Below are positions 1-10,571 of a stretch of DNA of 64,000 nt, in pieces (the first letter of the stretch is position 1; each line of letters starts with the position of its first letter). Below the pieces are notes generated by a model. The model was not told the origin of the DNA and searched no databases. It was given only the letters and a program-made list of their open reading frames with translations. Position numbers and translations under genes: made by a program. This DNA comes from AP-16 sp963755055 (GTDB lineage: Bacteria; Pseudomonadota; Alphaproteobacteria; Rhizobiales; Xanthobacteraceae), in assembly GCA_963755055.1 (NCBI GenBank), contig CAVWIS010000017.1:196519-260518 (forward strand), written 5' to 3'.

Positions 1-10
1 CGCCGCGGCA

Positions 11-24
11 TTGATCAGGATCAA
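11..24. promoter_or_regulatory. Perfect FNR/FixK-type box
   Basis: The sequence TTGATCAGGATCAA is an exact TTGAT-N4-ATCAA dyad, the consensus operator of FNR and FixK proteins. It lies in the gap beyond the 3' end of the dehydrogenase gene, so it most likely controls a gene to the left of the window. The match is seen directly; binding is inferred. Confidence 0.6.
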
Positions 25-128
25 TTTGTGCGGCCGAGGGCTTGTGTCGGGAGGCTCCTGGCGCTTCGGTCCGGCAATTGGCGGCGGGGCATTGATTTTC
101 TTGTGCGTCTCGGCCATTGGCAAAGCCG

Positions 129-1205
129 TCAGATATTGGCGCCGTGGATGGCGTCGATGACCGCCGCCGTCACCTCGGCGGTCCGGGCCGTTCCGCCCAG
201 ATCGGGAGTGTGGAAGCGGCTGTCGGCGGTCACCCGCTCGATCGCGCTCATGAGCCGGCCGCCGGCGGCGTTCTCGCCGAGGTGCTCGAGCATCATCACT
301 TCCGACCAGAATGTGCCGATCGGATTGGCGACGCCCTTGCCCATGATGTCGAAGGCCGAGCCGTGGATCGGCTCGAACATCGATGGAAACGTGCGCTCCG
401 GATTGAGGTTGGCGGTCGGCGCGATACCGAGCGAGCCGGCCAGCGCCGCGGCAAGGTCGGACAGGATATCGGCGTGCAGATTGGTGGCCACGACCGTGTC
501 GATCGTCGCCGGCCGCATGACCATGCGCATGGTCATGGCGTCGACCAGCATCTTGTCCCAGGCCACGTCGTTGAACTCGGCCGCGATCTCGATCGCGATC
601 TCGTCCCACATCACCATCGCGTGGCGCTGGGCGTTCGACTTGGTGACCACGGTCAGGAGCTTCCTTGGCCGCGACCGCGCAAGCCGGAAGGCAAACCGCA
701 TGATGCGCTCGACGCCGGCGCGGGTGAACATCGCGACGTCGGTTGCTGCTTCCAGCGGCGAGCCCTGGTGAACGCGCCCGCCGACGCCGGCATACTCGCC
801 CTCCGAGTTCTCGCGGACGATCACCCAGTCCAGCTCCTTGTGCTGAACGTTGCGCAGCGGGCTGGTGATGCCCGGGAGCACGCGGGTCGGCCGCACGTTG
901 GCGTACTGGTCGAACGGCTGGCAGATCGCGAGGCGCAGACCCCACAGCGTGATGTGGTCGGGAATGTCGGGGTGCCCGGCCGAGCCGAACAGGATGGCGT
1001 CGTGGTTCCTGATCAGGCTGCGGCCGTTCTCCGGCATCATGCGGCCATGCTTCTTGTAATATTCGCCGCCCCAGTCGAAATGCTCGACCTCGAACTGGAA
1101 TTGGCCTTCCCGCCTGGCGAGCGCGTGCAGCACCTCGACCCCGGCCGATACGACCTCCGTGCCGATCCCGTCGCCGGGAATGGCGGCGACCTTGTACGTC
1201 TTCAT
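129..1205 (-). CDS. Tartrate/D-malate dehydrogenase (isocitrate/isopropylmalate dehydrogenase family)
   Basis: This 358-residue protein belongs to the NAD-dependent beta-decarboxylating dehydrogenase family. It starts with the nucleotide-binding-side motif IPGDGIGTEV and carries RENSEGEYAGVGGR, a signature that separates tartrate/D-malate dehydrogenases (TtuC, DmlA) from LeuB and Icd. The C-terminal GSAFDIMGKGVANPIG stretch is the family's second conserved segment. It would oxidise tartrate or D-malate in the cytoplasm. The start is set at the ATG at 1205 because GGAG lies eight bases upstream; an in-frame start 18 codons earlier adds residues atypical of the family. Substrate choice between tartrate and D-malate cannot be decided from sequence. 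Confidence 0.9.
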   Translation of the reverse strand: MKTYKVAAIPGDGIGTEVVSAGVEVLHALARREGQFQFEVEHFDWGGEYYKKHGRMMPENGRSLIRNHDAILFGSAGHPDIPDHITLWGLRLAICQPFDQYANVRPTRVLPGITSPLRNVQHKELDWVIVRENSEGEYAGVGGRVHQGSPLEAATDVAMFTRAGVERIMRFAFRLARSRPRKLLTVVTKSNAQRHAMVMWDEIAIEIAAEFNDVAWDKMLVDAMTMRMVMRPATIDTVVATNLHADILSDLAAALAGSLGIAPTANLNPERTFPSMFEPIHGSAFDIMGKGVANPIGTFWSEVMMLEHLGENAAGGRLMSAIERVTADSRFHTPDLGGTARTAEVTAAVIDAIHGANI

Positions 1206-1573
1206 CGATGGTCTCCGTGAGCGTTGCGTGCTCAAGAGCGAGCGACTGCCGGCGTCCATACCATCGTGGCGACGCGCCGGATGTCAACCGGATGGGTGAA
1301 GGCGCACCGAGGCAAGGAGCATCAGAGGGGGCCGAGCGCGTGGCGCAGGGGCTCGGCGGAAACCATCATGAGGCCGGTGAACGGCTGACTGAGCTCGAGA
1401 ATGAGAAAGAGCGAAGCGACGCCGAGAGCGCAAAAATGCCCAGGGCGGCGATGCTCGTTGCATTGTTCCGGTTTGCTGGCAGGGCAAGCTCGGACAGCTG
1501 TCGGCACGAAAGAATTGGCGGCCGATCACCAGGCCAGCCGCCGAGGTCGAATGGGAATGGTCAGGTTGGGCCG

Positions 1574-1680
1574 CTCTAGAGCATGTTCCGGCGAAGTGGA
1601 CGCCGGTTCGCCGACAAGAACATGCGCCACCCAACGATTCTGGAGCACATCCCGATCACACCTGATCGGGATGTGCTCTA
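1574..1680. repeat. RIME-like palindromic intergenic repeat
   Basis: The element begins CTAGAGCATGTTCCGG and contains two inverted-repeat arms: an outer GCATGTTC/GAACATGC pair around a GC-rich centre, and a second hairpin at 1643-1678 with a perfect 16-bp stem (GAGCACATCCCGATCA) and a four-base loop. The AGAGCATG...CATGCTC layout matches repeated palindromes known from rhizobial genomes (RIME type). The family assignment rests on recall of that layout, not on a search. Its right edge supplies the stop codon of the small gene on the minus strand. Confidence 0.6.
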
Positions 1681-1884
1681 GTTGCAGACCCTTTTCATCG
1701 CGCACACGCCGCGGGTGCAGACCCGGCGTGAGACGCATCCGACGCTCTGGACCGCGTTCGTCGCCTTGGCGGCGGCCTGGATAGCGGCCGGTGCCGCGAG
1801 CATGGTTGCTTCGGAGCGATGGGAAGCGAGAGACATTGCGGATACGAGCGTCACCGCTGTGATGGCGAGCACCAACTTGCGCAT
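1678..1884 (-). CDS. Small secreted cysteine-containing protein
   Basis: This 68-residue product starts with a typical Sec signal peptide (MRKLVLAITAVTLVSAMS, then Ala-rich) and ends in a short basic tail with four cysteines (GCVSRRVCTRGVCAMKRVC), suggesting disulfide bonding outside the cytoplasm. The ATG at 1884 is chosen because GGAG lies 8 bases upstream and the signal peptide begins there. The TAG stop overlaps the edge of the RIME-like repeat, so the last residues may have been set by that insertion. Small proteins of this shape occur in rhizobial genomes, but no function is recognised. Confidence 0.6.
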   Translation of the reverse strand: MRKLVLAITAVTLVSAMSLASHRSEATMLAAPAAIQAAAKATNAVQSVGCVSRRVCTRGVCAMKRVCN

Positions 1885-2551
1885 GGGTTTTTCTCCGGAT
1901 TGCGGTTGAAAACAAATCACGTGCCCTGCGGGCATCCCGACTGGGCGCCCGCAGGGTAACATTCCTCCGGCTAGTCTCTAGCCGTAGCGAGGGCATGCTG
2001 CATGGTCTGGTGCTCCTCGCTCGCCGGATCACGCCTGAGACGTGCATCGCCGGCATCCTGCCGACACCTTGGCTTGAACGATATTGTCCTAAGGCAGCAG
2101 CGCCGAGATGACCTGTCAATGCGATCGCCATGCGCTTTCGATGACGCACCACGCGTCCCTTGGTCAGGGGTGCGTATAAATACCTACGACGGTGGGCCAC
2201 CCCGGGAAATCAATATAAAAAAAGAAGCAGGCTCCTCGCAAGATCTCCGGCGTCACGATCCGGTCAACCCACCATCGTGGAGCGAGCCAGCCGAGGCTGC
2301 CGGCGGCCCGTCTGTCGTCGATGATGTCGACCATGTCGCCCACGTGATCCCTCGATCCATCGGTTACGTTCTCACATCGGTTCGTCCGTTTCGTAATCGG
2401 GATTGATTGCTGCGCGCGAGCAGGAGGCGCAGGAGGTGCCACAGCGAACGGCCCTGGGCGGGCTGCACGCGGATACGGCCTTCCTGCGCGCATGGCGACG
2501 TCAGCAAGCCCCGCAATTTTTGCAGTATGACCAGCCCGACGCTGCTCCGAG
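1885..2551. other. Non-coding stretch, no gene recognised
   Basis: About 670 bases lie between the small secreted protein and the sigma factor remnant. The open frames here have no recognisable motif and no convincing ribosome binding site. No hairpin or operator stood out. Confidence 0.5.
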
Positions 2552-2569
2552 GGGCAACTGGACGAGGAG

Positions 2570-2896
2570 ATGGCGGCGACGATCGAGGATCCGGGCGACG
2601 ATCCGGCGCTCACGCTGGAGAAGAACGACCGCAGCGCCATCATCCAGCAATGTCTGGCGCGGCTGTCGCCGACGCATCGCGAGATCATTGATCTCGTGTA
2701 CTATCACGAGAAGTCGGTGGGAGAGGTCGCGCAGATCGCCGCGGCTCCGGAAAGCACGGTGAAGACCAGGATGTTTTACGCGCGAAACCATATCGAGAGG
2801 CTCCTCGAGAAGGCGGGGATCGACAGAGCCTGCCTGAAAACTGGAGGAAGCCGGATACCTGGACCGCCGTTGAGGCGCAGCCCTCATCCGATGCAA
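2570..2896 (+). pseudogene. ECF sigma factor remnant (region 4 only)
   Basis: The reading frame holds a clear sigma region 4: LSPTHREIIDLVYYHEKS, then the helix-turn-helix with EVAQI and STVKTRMFYARN, and a short tail. Region 2, needed for core RNA polymerase and -10 recognition, is absent upstream in all three frames, so the gene has lost its 5' half. After the family's normal end the frame runs on into unrelated sequence containing a fragment of a serine hydrolase gene on the other strand. Typical relatives are about 190 residues. It is a broken gene, not a short functional one. Confidence 0.7.
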
Positions 2897-2950
2897 TCAC
2901 TCGCCCTTGTCGCGCAGGGCCTGAAAGGTCAGCGTGCGCTTGGCACGCCG
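2897..2950 (-). pseudogene. Duplicated 3' end of the serine hydrolase gene
   Basis: On the minus strand this stretch encodes RRAKRTLTFQALRDKGE and a stop. This matches the last 17 residues of the serine hydrolase at 6381-7682 (RRAMRMLTYQALRDKGE) at 14 positions. Similarity ends abruptly to the right. It is a fragment of a second hydrolase gene or of a duplication; both copies abut a truncated plus-strand gene. Confidence 0.75.
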
Positions 2951-3104
2951 GCACGCCGATGGGAGCGGAACCGAGGCGGTTCGGCTCTGCTCGTCGTTTC
3001 GACCACATGCGCGATCCCTTCGAACTTATCGGCGCCGCCACCTATCGTCCGCCCGCGAACCTCTTTACATTGAGCCACCTGAACGCGGCTCGATATGATC
3101 GACC

Positions 3105-6100
3105 ATGACAGCCATCATCGCCTGGTACGAGACGGTCGTCAGCACCATCCCCCTCTCGCTGCTGGAGGTGTGGGGGCGCTTTGCTTATATCGTCGGCCTC
3201 TTCCTGGCGGTCTGCGCCTTCGGGGGATTCACATTCCGGATCGGGGAGCATTGGGGATTCGGCCGGGAGCGCCAGACGTGGGATGGGAAAGCGTTCCTGA
3301 GCGTGCCGCTGACGTCCGTCCTGATCATCACGACCGGCTACATCGGATCGTTCATCGTGCTCGTTCCGGGGGCACAGACGTTCGAGTCCTTGAAAGATCT
3401 GGTCGTTCTGCTGTGCATCGTGCTCTTCGGCTATCCCGCGCTCGTCGTCGTCCCGTTCGCCTACGGGGTGTCGGACCTGATCGAGGGCGTCCCTCCGAAC
3501 TTCCTGCTCGGCTGGCTGCCGGGATATTTCATCAATCCTTCGTGTTTCTGGATTGCCTACCAGCTCTTCGGCAAGAATCCCGACTTTCGGATGGCCGGGA
3601 CATGGAAGCGATATCTCGCATCCGTGGTCTTGTTCATGACGCTCGAGCCCGTGTTGTGGGGATACATATGCTCGGACCGGTTCCCCTCGGGGATCTCGTA
3701 TCGCAGCATCACTCCGGCGCTGCTCTTCACAACGTCGATCTCCTGGCTCATGGGGCCGGTGGCCTTTCTGGTCGCCCTGCCGCTGGCCAGACGGTTCGGA
3801 TGGTTCTGGGCGGAAATCCCTGGACGCGTCAAAGAACGCGCGATGGGGAGCAGCGAGTGGACCTGGGAATCAGGTCGCGGGGACACGCTGGGCCGCGCCG
3901 GAGAGGTACAGGAAGGCCTGCCGATCCGGATCTTCATTTTCGCACCATTCATCGCACTGGTTCTCGTGATGGTTGGCGCCACCGCGACTGTCGCCCTTCG
4001 GAACGCAGACGATGACGCGGAGAGGCTGGCGACGAAGCTCCATGAGGCAGTGTCGGCAAACATCCGTATGCGGCTGGACGACTACCTCAAACGTTCGCCG
4101 TCGCCGATTGACGCCGACCGCAAGGACGCTCTCGTCTCCGTGCTGCGAGGTCACGCCGTTGGCACGAACGGTCGAGCCTTCATCCTTGACAGAACCGGCG
4201 TGATGATCGCCTCTTCCGCTCCCGACGGCGACCCGGTGGTGGAGAGCGCGGTTGCCGCCCTGGCCCGGCATACCGGTCCGTCGGGCCTGTCTGCGGAAGC
4301 GACGGAGTTCCAGTTCGATCATGTCACGGCGAAGCCGCTCGGGCGCGAGACGTGGCTGACCTACGCGAGCGCGTATCGCGACGACGGCGCCGGCCGGCAT
4401 TGGACACTGGTCACGGCCATGCCTGAAGCGTTCTATATGGCGGGCTTGCGCATGGCCAACAGCCGTTCGGCGATGGTGTTCGCGGTGGCGCTGGTGCTTT
4501 CCCTCGTGCTCGCCGCGGCGCTGGCCTCGCTAGTGACCGGGCCGCTCCGGCGCATGGCGCGCGCAACGCTGACGATGGCTGACGGGGATCTGAGCGTGCG
4601 GGTGCCAGGCAGCAAGCTGGAGGAGCTGGGTGCCCTCGCGGCAACGTTCAACGACATGGCGGCCAAGCTCAAGATGTCATTTGACGATCTGGTCGGCGAA
4701 GTCGAGGCGCGGAAGAGCCGTGAGCGCGAGCTGCAGGAAAGCGAGGCTCGCCTGCGCGTGAGCGAGGAGCGCTGGCGCTCGGTGTTCGAGACCTCGACAC
4801 TCGGCATCATGCTCACCGACCACGATCACAAATTCCTGGCCACGAACCGGGCCCTGCAGGCCATCCTTGGCTACACCGCGCAAGAGCTGCAAGAGCTCTC
4901 GCGGGTCGACCTCATGGCAGAGGAGGAGCGCGAAGCGGCGCGCCACCGCCTTGCCGAGCTTCGCGAGGGCAAGCGGGCCAGCTACGAGGTTGTGACGCGC
5001 TATCGGCGAAAGGACGGCTCGCCGATCTGGGTCAACACGTTCGTCTCGACCATTCGCGGAGGCGAGAGCACGCCGCCGATCTATCTTGCCACCGCCATCG
5101 ACATCACCGACCGGCACAAGGCGGAAAGCGACTTGCGGCGGCTCGCGACCTATCTTGCCGAAGCCGAGAAGCTCAGTCACACCGGCTGCTGGGCGATGAA
5201 TACCAGGACCGGCGAGCTGTTCTGGTCGCAGGAGGAATGGCGCATCTTCGGCCTCGACCCGGAAGCGACGCAACTATCCTATCAGGTCTTTCTCGATCTG
5301 GTTCATCCCGAAGACCGCGCCGCGCTCGAGAAGGAGAGCCTCCAGGCCGTGCGGAACAAGGAGCCCTATGAGATTCTGTTTCGCGCCGTGCTGCGGGACG
5401 GGACGATCAAGCACATTCACAGCGTGGGGCACCCTTTCATCGATGAAGCCGGCAATGTGGTCGAATACATCGGCGTGTCCATGGACGTGACCGAGCGCAA
5501 ACGTGACGAGGCCGCCTTGCAGGAGGCGCAGGCCGAGCTTGCGCGCGCATCGCGGCTGACCACGATCGGCGAGCTTGCGGCGTCGATCGCCCACGAGATC
5601 AACCAGCCGCTCGCCGCCGTCGTCGCCTACGGCAACGCCTCCCTGCGCTGGCTCGCTCGCGACACGCCGGACCTCGAGAATGCGCGGGAAGCCTTGAAGC
5701 GCGTCGTCAATGCGGCCAATCGCGCGAGCGATGTGATGGGGCGCATCCGTGCCATGCTCAGGAGCGACAAGCCGGACTATGTCGAGCTCGACGTCAACCA
5801 CGCCATTCGCGAGGTTCTGGCTCTTACGGGCGGCGCCCTGCAGGTCCGCGGCGTCTCGGTCCAGACCGATTTGCCCGCCGGGCTGCCGCCGGTGCTGGGC
5901 GATCGCGTTCAGTTGCAACAGGTGGTCATGAACCTCATCTTGAATGGCGCCGACGCCATGAGCTCCGTGACCGACCGGCAACGCGTCATGCGCATAGGGA
6001 CGCAGATCGACGCGGCCGGCACCGTGCTGGTCGCCGTCGAGGAACTTCAGGCACGGGACTCGATACGGGCATTGCGGATCGCATCTTCGATCCGTTGTTC

Positions 6101-6233
6101 ACCACGAAGCCCAACGGCATGGGGATGGGGCTGTCGATTTGCCGGTCGATCGTCGAAGCCCATGGCGGCCGGCTGTGGGCGTCGCCCGCTTCCCCCAATG
6201 GCGCCGTCTTTCGCTTCACGGTGCCGACCGTAG
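3105..6233 (+). CDS. Membrane-bound PAS-PAS sensor histidine kinase, frameshifted near the 3' end
   Basis: The protein begins with about six hydrophobic segments (residues 20-228), followed by a transmembrane helix near 277-297, an extracytoplasmic sensor region, a second helix near 451-475 and a HAMP domain with LEELGALAATFNDMA. Two PAS domains follow (about 560-680 and 690-805). The HisKA domain has the phosphoacceptor His830 in ASIAHEINQPL, and the ATPase domain has the N box around Asn947. A frameshift near 6045 replaces the G1 and G2 boxes with unrelated residues; the correct frame continues to 6253. The intact gene would overlap a response regulator start by ATGA. The signal sensed is unknown. 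Confidence 0.85.
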   Translation: MTAIIAWYETVVSTIPLSLLEVWGRFAYIVGLFLAVCAFGGFTFRIGEHWGFGRERQTWDGKAFLSVPLTSVLIITTGYIGSFIVLVPGAQTFESLKDLVVLLCIVLFGYPALVVVPFAYGVSDLIEGVPPNFLLGWLPGYFINPSCFWIAYQLFGKNPDFRMAGTWKRYLASVVLFMTLEPVLWGYICSDRFPSGISYRSITPALLFTTSISWLMGPVAFLVALPLARRFGWFWAEIPGRVKERAMGSSEWTWESGRGDTLGRAGEVQEGLPIRIFIFAPFIALVLVMVGATATVALRNADDDAERLATKLHEAVSANIRMRLDDYLKRSPSPIDADRKDALVSVLRGHAVGTNGRAFILDRTGVMIASSAPDGDPVVESAVAALARHTGPSGLSAEATEFQFDHVTAKPLGRETWLTYASAYRDDGAGRHWTLVTAMPEAFYMAGLRMANSRSAMVFAVALVLSLVLAAALASLVTGPLRRMARATLTMADGDLSVRVPGSKLEELGALAATFNDMAAKLKMSFDDLVGEVEARKSRERELQESEARLRVSEERWRSVFETSTLGIMLTDHDHKFLATNRALQAILGYTAQELQELSRVDLMAEEEREAARHRLAELREGKRASYEVVTRYRRKDGSPIWVNTFVSTIRGGESTPPIYLATAIDITDRHKAESDLRRLATYLAEAEKLSHTGCWAMNTRTGELFWSQEEWRIFGLDPEATQLSYQVFLDLVHPEDRAALEKESLQAVRNKEPYEILFRAVLRDGTIKHIHSVGHPFIDEAGNVVEYIGVSMDVTERKRDEAALQEAQAELARASRLTTIGELAASIAHEINQPLAAVVAYGNASLRWLARDTPDLENAREALKRVVNAANRASDVMGRIRAMLRSDKPDYVELDVNHAIREVLALTGGALQVRGVSVQTDLPAGLPPVLGDRVQLQQVVMNLILNGADAMSSVTDRQRVMRIGTQIDAAGTVLVAVEELQARDSIRALRIASSIRCSPRSPTAWGWGCRFAGRSSKPMAAGCGRRPLPPMAPSFASRCRP

Positions 6234-6253
6234 CCATGGCGGCCGGTGAATGA
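6044..6253 (+). pseudogene. Displaced ATPase end of the histidine kinase
   Basis: In the frame one step away from the kinase, this stretch encodes GTGLDTGIADRIFDPLFTT, then GMGMGLSICRSIVEAHGG and FRFTVP, the G1, F and G2 boxes and final strand of a HATPase domain. The preceding frame reads VAVEE where VEDSGTG would be expected, so a small indel near 6041-6050 separates the two parts. Conservation of the displaced part suggests a very recent mutation or a sequencing error. Confidence 0.85.
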
Positions 6254-6380
6254 CGAAGGAGCCAACCGCGGCGCAATCGGTCGTCTCCATCGTCGACGAC
6301 GACGCGTCGCTTCGTGGGGTGCTCAGGAGCCTTTTGATCGCCGTCGGAGCGCAGCTCTCGGAATATCCGGCGGCGCGAAA

Positions 6381-6408
<28 letters not shown>
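6250..6408 (+). pseudogene. Truncated response regulator, receiver N-terminus
   Basis: The ATG overlaps the restored kinase stop codon (ATGA), typical of a translationally coupled two-component pair. The 52-residue product starts with VVSIVDDDASLRGVLRSLL, the beta-1/alpha-1 part of a FixJ-like receiver with its acidic residues. It then runs into the antisense of the serine hydrolase 3' end and stops. The phospho-accepting Asp, the conserved Lys and the output domain are missing, so the kinase has lost its adjacent partner. Confidence 0.75.
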
Positions 6409-7682
<1,274 letters not shown>

Positions 7683-7841
7683 CTGCGCCCTCCCGATGTT
7701 CTTCAGCTGCGTATTTACTGGCAGCCTAGGCTCGCCGGCCCGCGCCCGCAATGGCACCGCACCCCGAAGCGGGAGTCAGGGCGCTGCTGACCAGCCGCAT
7801 CGCGGCGGTCGGTCGCACGCCGGAGCCGTCCGCATGCGCCG

Positions 7842-9126
7842 TCAGCCCGCATGCGACGAAAGCGCCTCCATGATGAACGGCGCCGGAGCCTGTCGACCGG
7901 CGAGATGGGCGGCCAGATGATCGCTCAAGTCGCGCGCGTCGTCGGCGGCCCCATCGATGAGCGCGGACTTGCGCCGGCGCAGGAACGGCATGCCCATCAG
8001 ATACATCCCCGGGGCATCCACAATGCCGCCGTCGTGGCGGATCCGGCCCTTGCGGTCGAGCACGGGGACCTCCAGCCAGGAATGGTCGGGGCGATAGCCG
8101 GTGGCCCAGATGATGGTCCTGATGTTGCGTTGCGCCAGATCGAGGCTCAGCGGCGGTTTCTCGTCGACCGCCGTCGGGGCGAGGCGATGCGGAGGGTCGA
8201 GGTTCGCGTCAAGGCCGTTGTCGGCCGCCCAGCGATCGAACGCATCGAGCAGCCGGCCCAGCTTGAGATCGGACATTGCGCACTGGTTGCGCAAGGACCC
8301 GGAAAACCACACCTTGCCGCCGCTGAGACCGACGAGGCGCCCGGCCACCTGCACGCCGATATCGCGCAACCTGTTGAGATCCACGGTCTCCCGCTCGGGC
8401 GAGCCGACCAGCTGGAGCGAGGGCACCCGGCGCGCCCGGCGGATGTCGTCGACCTCGTCATAGCGCTGGTCGAGGACGCCTGCGGCGTCCATCCACCATT
8501 GGATGTCGCGGCCCCGGTAGGTTCGCGGCGCCCGGATGTGCTCGCCCACTGCCAGCGTCACCGGGCGACCGGAGCGATGGATCTCGCTGGCCAGCTGGAT
8601 GCCGGTCGCAGCGGCGCCGACCACCAGCACGCCGCCATGCTCGAGCTCTCCGGGATTGCGGTAGCTCATCGGCGTGAGCGTGCGGATTTTCGCCGGCACC
8701 GCCTCGGCAAGCTGCGGCACGCAGGCGATGTTGCAGGCGCCGGTCGCCAGCACCACCGCCCGGCACTGCCAGTCGCCGCGCGTGGTGGCGACGAGGTAGC
8801 CGGTCCCGGCGCGGCGCACCGATGTGACGCGGGCTGTGCGTCTCGACCGGCGCCGCGATCAGGCGCGCATAGCGCTCGACGAACGCGATCACCTCCGGCA
8901 TCGTGGCGAAGCCGTGCGGATCGTCGCCCTCGTAGGCGAAGCCGGGCAGCCGGCGTTGCCAGTTGGGCGTGAGCAGGCGGAGCGAATCCCAGCGCTCGGT
9001 GCGCCACGAATTGGCGACCTCGCCGCGCTCGATCACCACGTGGTCGATCGAGCGCTCGGAGAGGCACCGGCTCATCGCCAGGCCGGCGTGTCCGGCGCCG
9101 ATGACAATGGCGGGGACCTTGCGCAT
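7842..9126 (-). pseudogene. FAD-dependent monooxygenase-like flavoprotein, frameshifted
   Basis: The two halves together give about 427 residues of a CzcO-type flavoprotein (COG2072). The N-terminus has the FAD dinucleotide motif VIGAGHAGLAMS. The second half has an NADP-binding segment VLVVGAAATGIQLASE and the ATG motif WATGYRPDHSWL, and ends with MGMPFLRRRKSALIDG. A single-base shift near 8830 (THSPR versus VTSVRRAGTGY) breaks the frame. The start at 9126 follows the OsmC stop by 33 bases, so it is probably the last gene of the operon coming from 11094. The rest of the protein is well conserved, so an assembly error is plausible. Confidence 0.85.
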
Positions 9127-9159
9127 GGAGTTCGCGTCCTGCCCGTGTCGTCGCGCCGG

Positions 9160-9720
9160 TCAGACGACCTCGACGGTGACGTTGGTCGGGTTGGTCACGA
9201 TGTCGAACACGGCGGATCGCTTCTGCGACTGGGCGACCAGCGCCTTGATCTCGTCGGCGGTCGCGTCGGCGTCGACTTTGTATGACACCTTGATGGCCTC
9301 GAAGCCGTTACGGACGTCGCTGTCGATGCCGAGAATGCCCTGGATGTCCATCGCCCCCTCGATGGTCGCCGAGACGGAGCGAAGCTGGATCTTGCGATGC
9401 TGGGCAACCGCCGCAATGCCGGCGGTGAGGCAGGCGCCGAGACCGACCAGCACATACTCGACCGGCGTTGCGCCGCGGTCCTCCGACGCAAACACTTCCG
9501 GATGGTCGGCATCGAAGCGGAACTCGGTCTTGCGCTTCTGATCCTGGCCGAGGCCGAAGAAGCCGCTGACGGTGGCGCGGCTGTGGGTGCCGTTCATCCA
9601 GTCGCAGGTCGCCTGCCAGCGGAACTGGGCCGCCTCGGGAGCCTTGGTGAGGGCTTCGCGGGCGCCGATCAGCGCCTCGACGTTGACGCCGTTGTCGACG
9701 GCGGTGGCGGATACGGTCAT
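9160..9720 (-). CDS. OsmC family protein (thiol peroxidase-like)
   Basis: This 186-residue protein is a member of the OsmC/Ohr fold, which reduces organic hydroperoxides through a reactive cysteine. The central helix reads EYVLVGLGACLTAGIA with Cys97 at the usual helix start, and a second cysteine at position 39. The C-terminal beta segment has SAVFDIVTNPTNVTVEV, as in the group often annotated as OsmC family peroxiredoxins. The ATG at 9720 has AAGGAGAG upstream. It lies between a methyltransferase and a flavoprotein on the same strand, and a related OsmC-like gene opens the operon. Confidence 0.9.
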   Translation of the reverse strand: MTVSATAVDNGVNVEALIGAREALTKAPEAAQFRWQATCDWMNGTHSRATVSGFFGLGQDQKRKTEFRFDADHPEVFASEDRGATPVEYVLVGLGACLTAGIAAVAQHRKIQLRSVSATIEGAMDIQGILGIDSDVRNGFEAIKVSYKVDADATADEIKALVAQSQKRSAVFDIVTNPTNVTVEVV

Positions 9721-10567
9721 CGGTCTCTCCTTGGGTTGCCTCGTCATGGAAGGAAGCCCGGGCGGCGGCAACGACGAACTCGCCCGGGATCCGGTAGCCA
9801 TCGCCCACCCGGCAGGCGGCGATGGAATCGAGGTATTCGCCATGCACGGCTTGTCTGGTCGCCTCGTCGAAGCGGCTGTAGGCGAGCGCCACCGGGCCGC
9901 CGCGAAACACCGCCGCAAGGGCCGCTTCCGCCGATGCGTAGGCGAGCGTGGTCGCCACGCGTTCCAGCCGGACGTCGGCGAAGCCCGCCTCCGCCATGGC
10001 GCGCGCGAGCGTGTCCCCGGTGCCCAGCTGGAAGAACAGCGGACAGACCTCGGAGGCGACGCGCGCGTCGGTGATCGGAAAGACCGCGGCCCAGCCGCAT
10101 CGCTGGCGAGCGCCCCACACGGCGGCGGCCACGCGGCCGCCGGATCTGAGCAGCCGGCGCATCTCGCCCAGCGCGCGTGCCGGATCCGGCACATACATGA
10201 GCCCGAGGGCGCACACGGCGGCATCGAAGCTCGCATCCGGGAAGGGCAGCGCCTCGGCATCGTGACGCCGGAACTCGACGTGGCGGACGCCCCGTCCGCC
10301 GGCGATGCTCGCGGCCGCCTCCACCATCCGCTCGGAGATGTCCGTCCCGACCACGCAGCCCTGCTCGCCGACGGCCGCGGCGAGGCGCAGGCTGACCAGC
10401 CCGGTGCCGCAGGCGACATCGAGCACCCGCTCGCCGGGCTGCGGCGCCACCATGTCGAGCATCAGGTCATGCGCGGGCGCAAGCTGCGCCTGCCAGCCCT
10501 GCTCGTAGGCGCCGACCGCGCGATCCCAGCCGTAGCGCTGGATGCGCCGCTGAAATTTCGCATCCAT
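9308..10567 (-). CDS. Class I SAM-dependent methyltransferase with overrunning C-terminus
   Basis: The first 270 or so residues form a UbiE/Methyltransf_11-type enzyme. The SAM-binding motif VLDVACGTGLVSL is at residues 48-60, with an acidic loop GTDISERM and motif GLMYVPDPARALGEM. The family's usual end is reached around 9745 (EFVVAAARASFHDEA). No stop follows, so the open frame continues about 140 residues through the osmC gene in another frame, giving an Arg-rich shadow sequence. A lost stop codon or small indel near 9745 is likely. The start is four bases after the OsmC-like stop, indicating an operon. The methyl acceptor is unknown. Confidence 0.8.
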   Translation of the reverse strand: MDAKFQRRIQRYGWDRAVGAYEQGWQAQLAPAHDLMLDMVAPQPGERVLDVACGTGLVSLRLAAAVGEQGCVVGTDISERMVEAAASIAGGRGVRHVEFRRHDAEALPFPDASFDAAVCALGLMYVPDPARALGEMRRLLRSGGRVAAAVWGARQRCGWAAVFPITDARVASEVCPLFFQLGTGDTLARAMAEAGFADVRLERVATTLAYASAEAALAAVFRGGPVALAYSRFDEATRQAVHGEYLDSIAACRVGDGYRIPGEFVVAAARASFHDEATQGETDDRIRHRRRQRRQRRGADRRPRSPHQGSRGGPVPLAGDLRLDERHPQPRHRQRLLRPRPGSEAQDRVPLRCRPSGSVCVGGPRRNAGRVCAGRSRRLPHRRHCGGCPASQDPASLRLGDHRGGDGHPGHSRHRQRRP

Positions 10568-10571
10568 CCGG

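Noticed and set aside
117..1220. Plus-strand frame of 367 residues over the dehydrogenase
   Set aside because: Arg/His/Asp-rich shadow with no domains; the minus-strand dehydrogenase is unambiguous.
1284..1634. Minus-strand frame of 116 residues
   Set aside because: No ribosome site or family features, and it runs through the RIME-like repeat.
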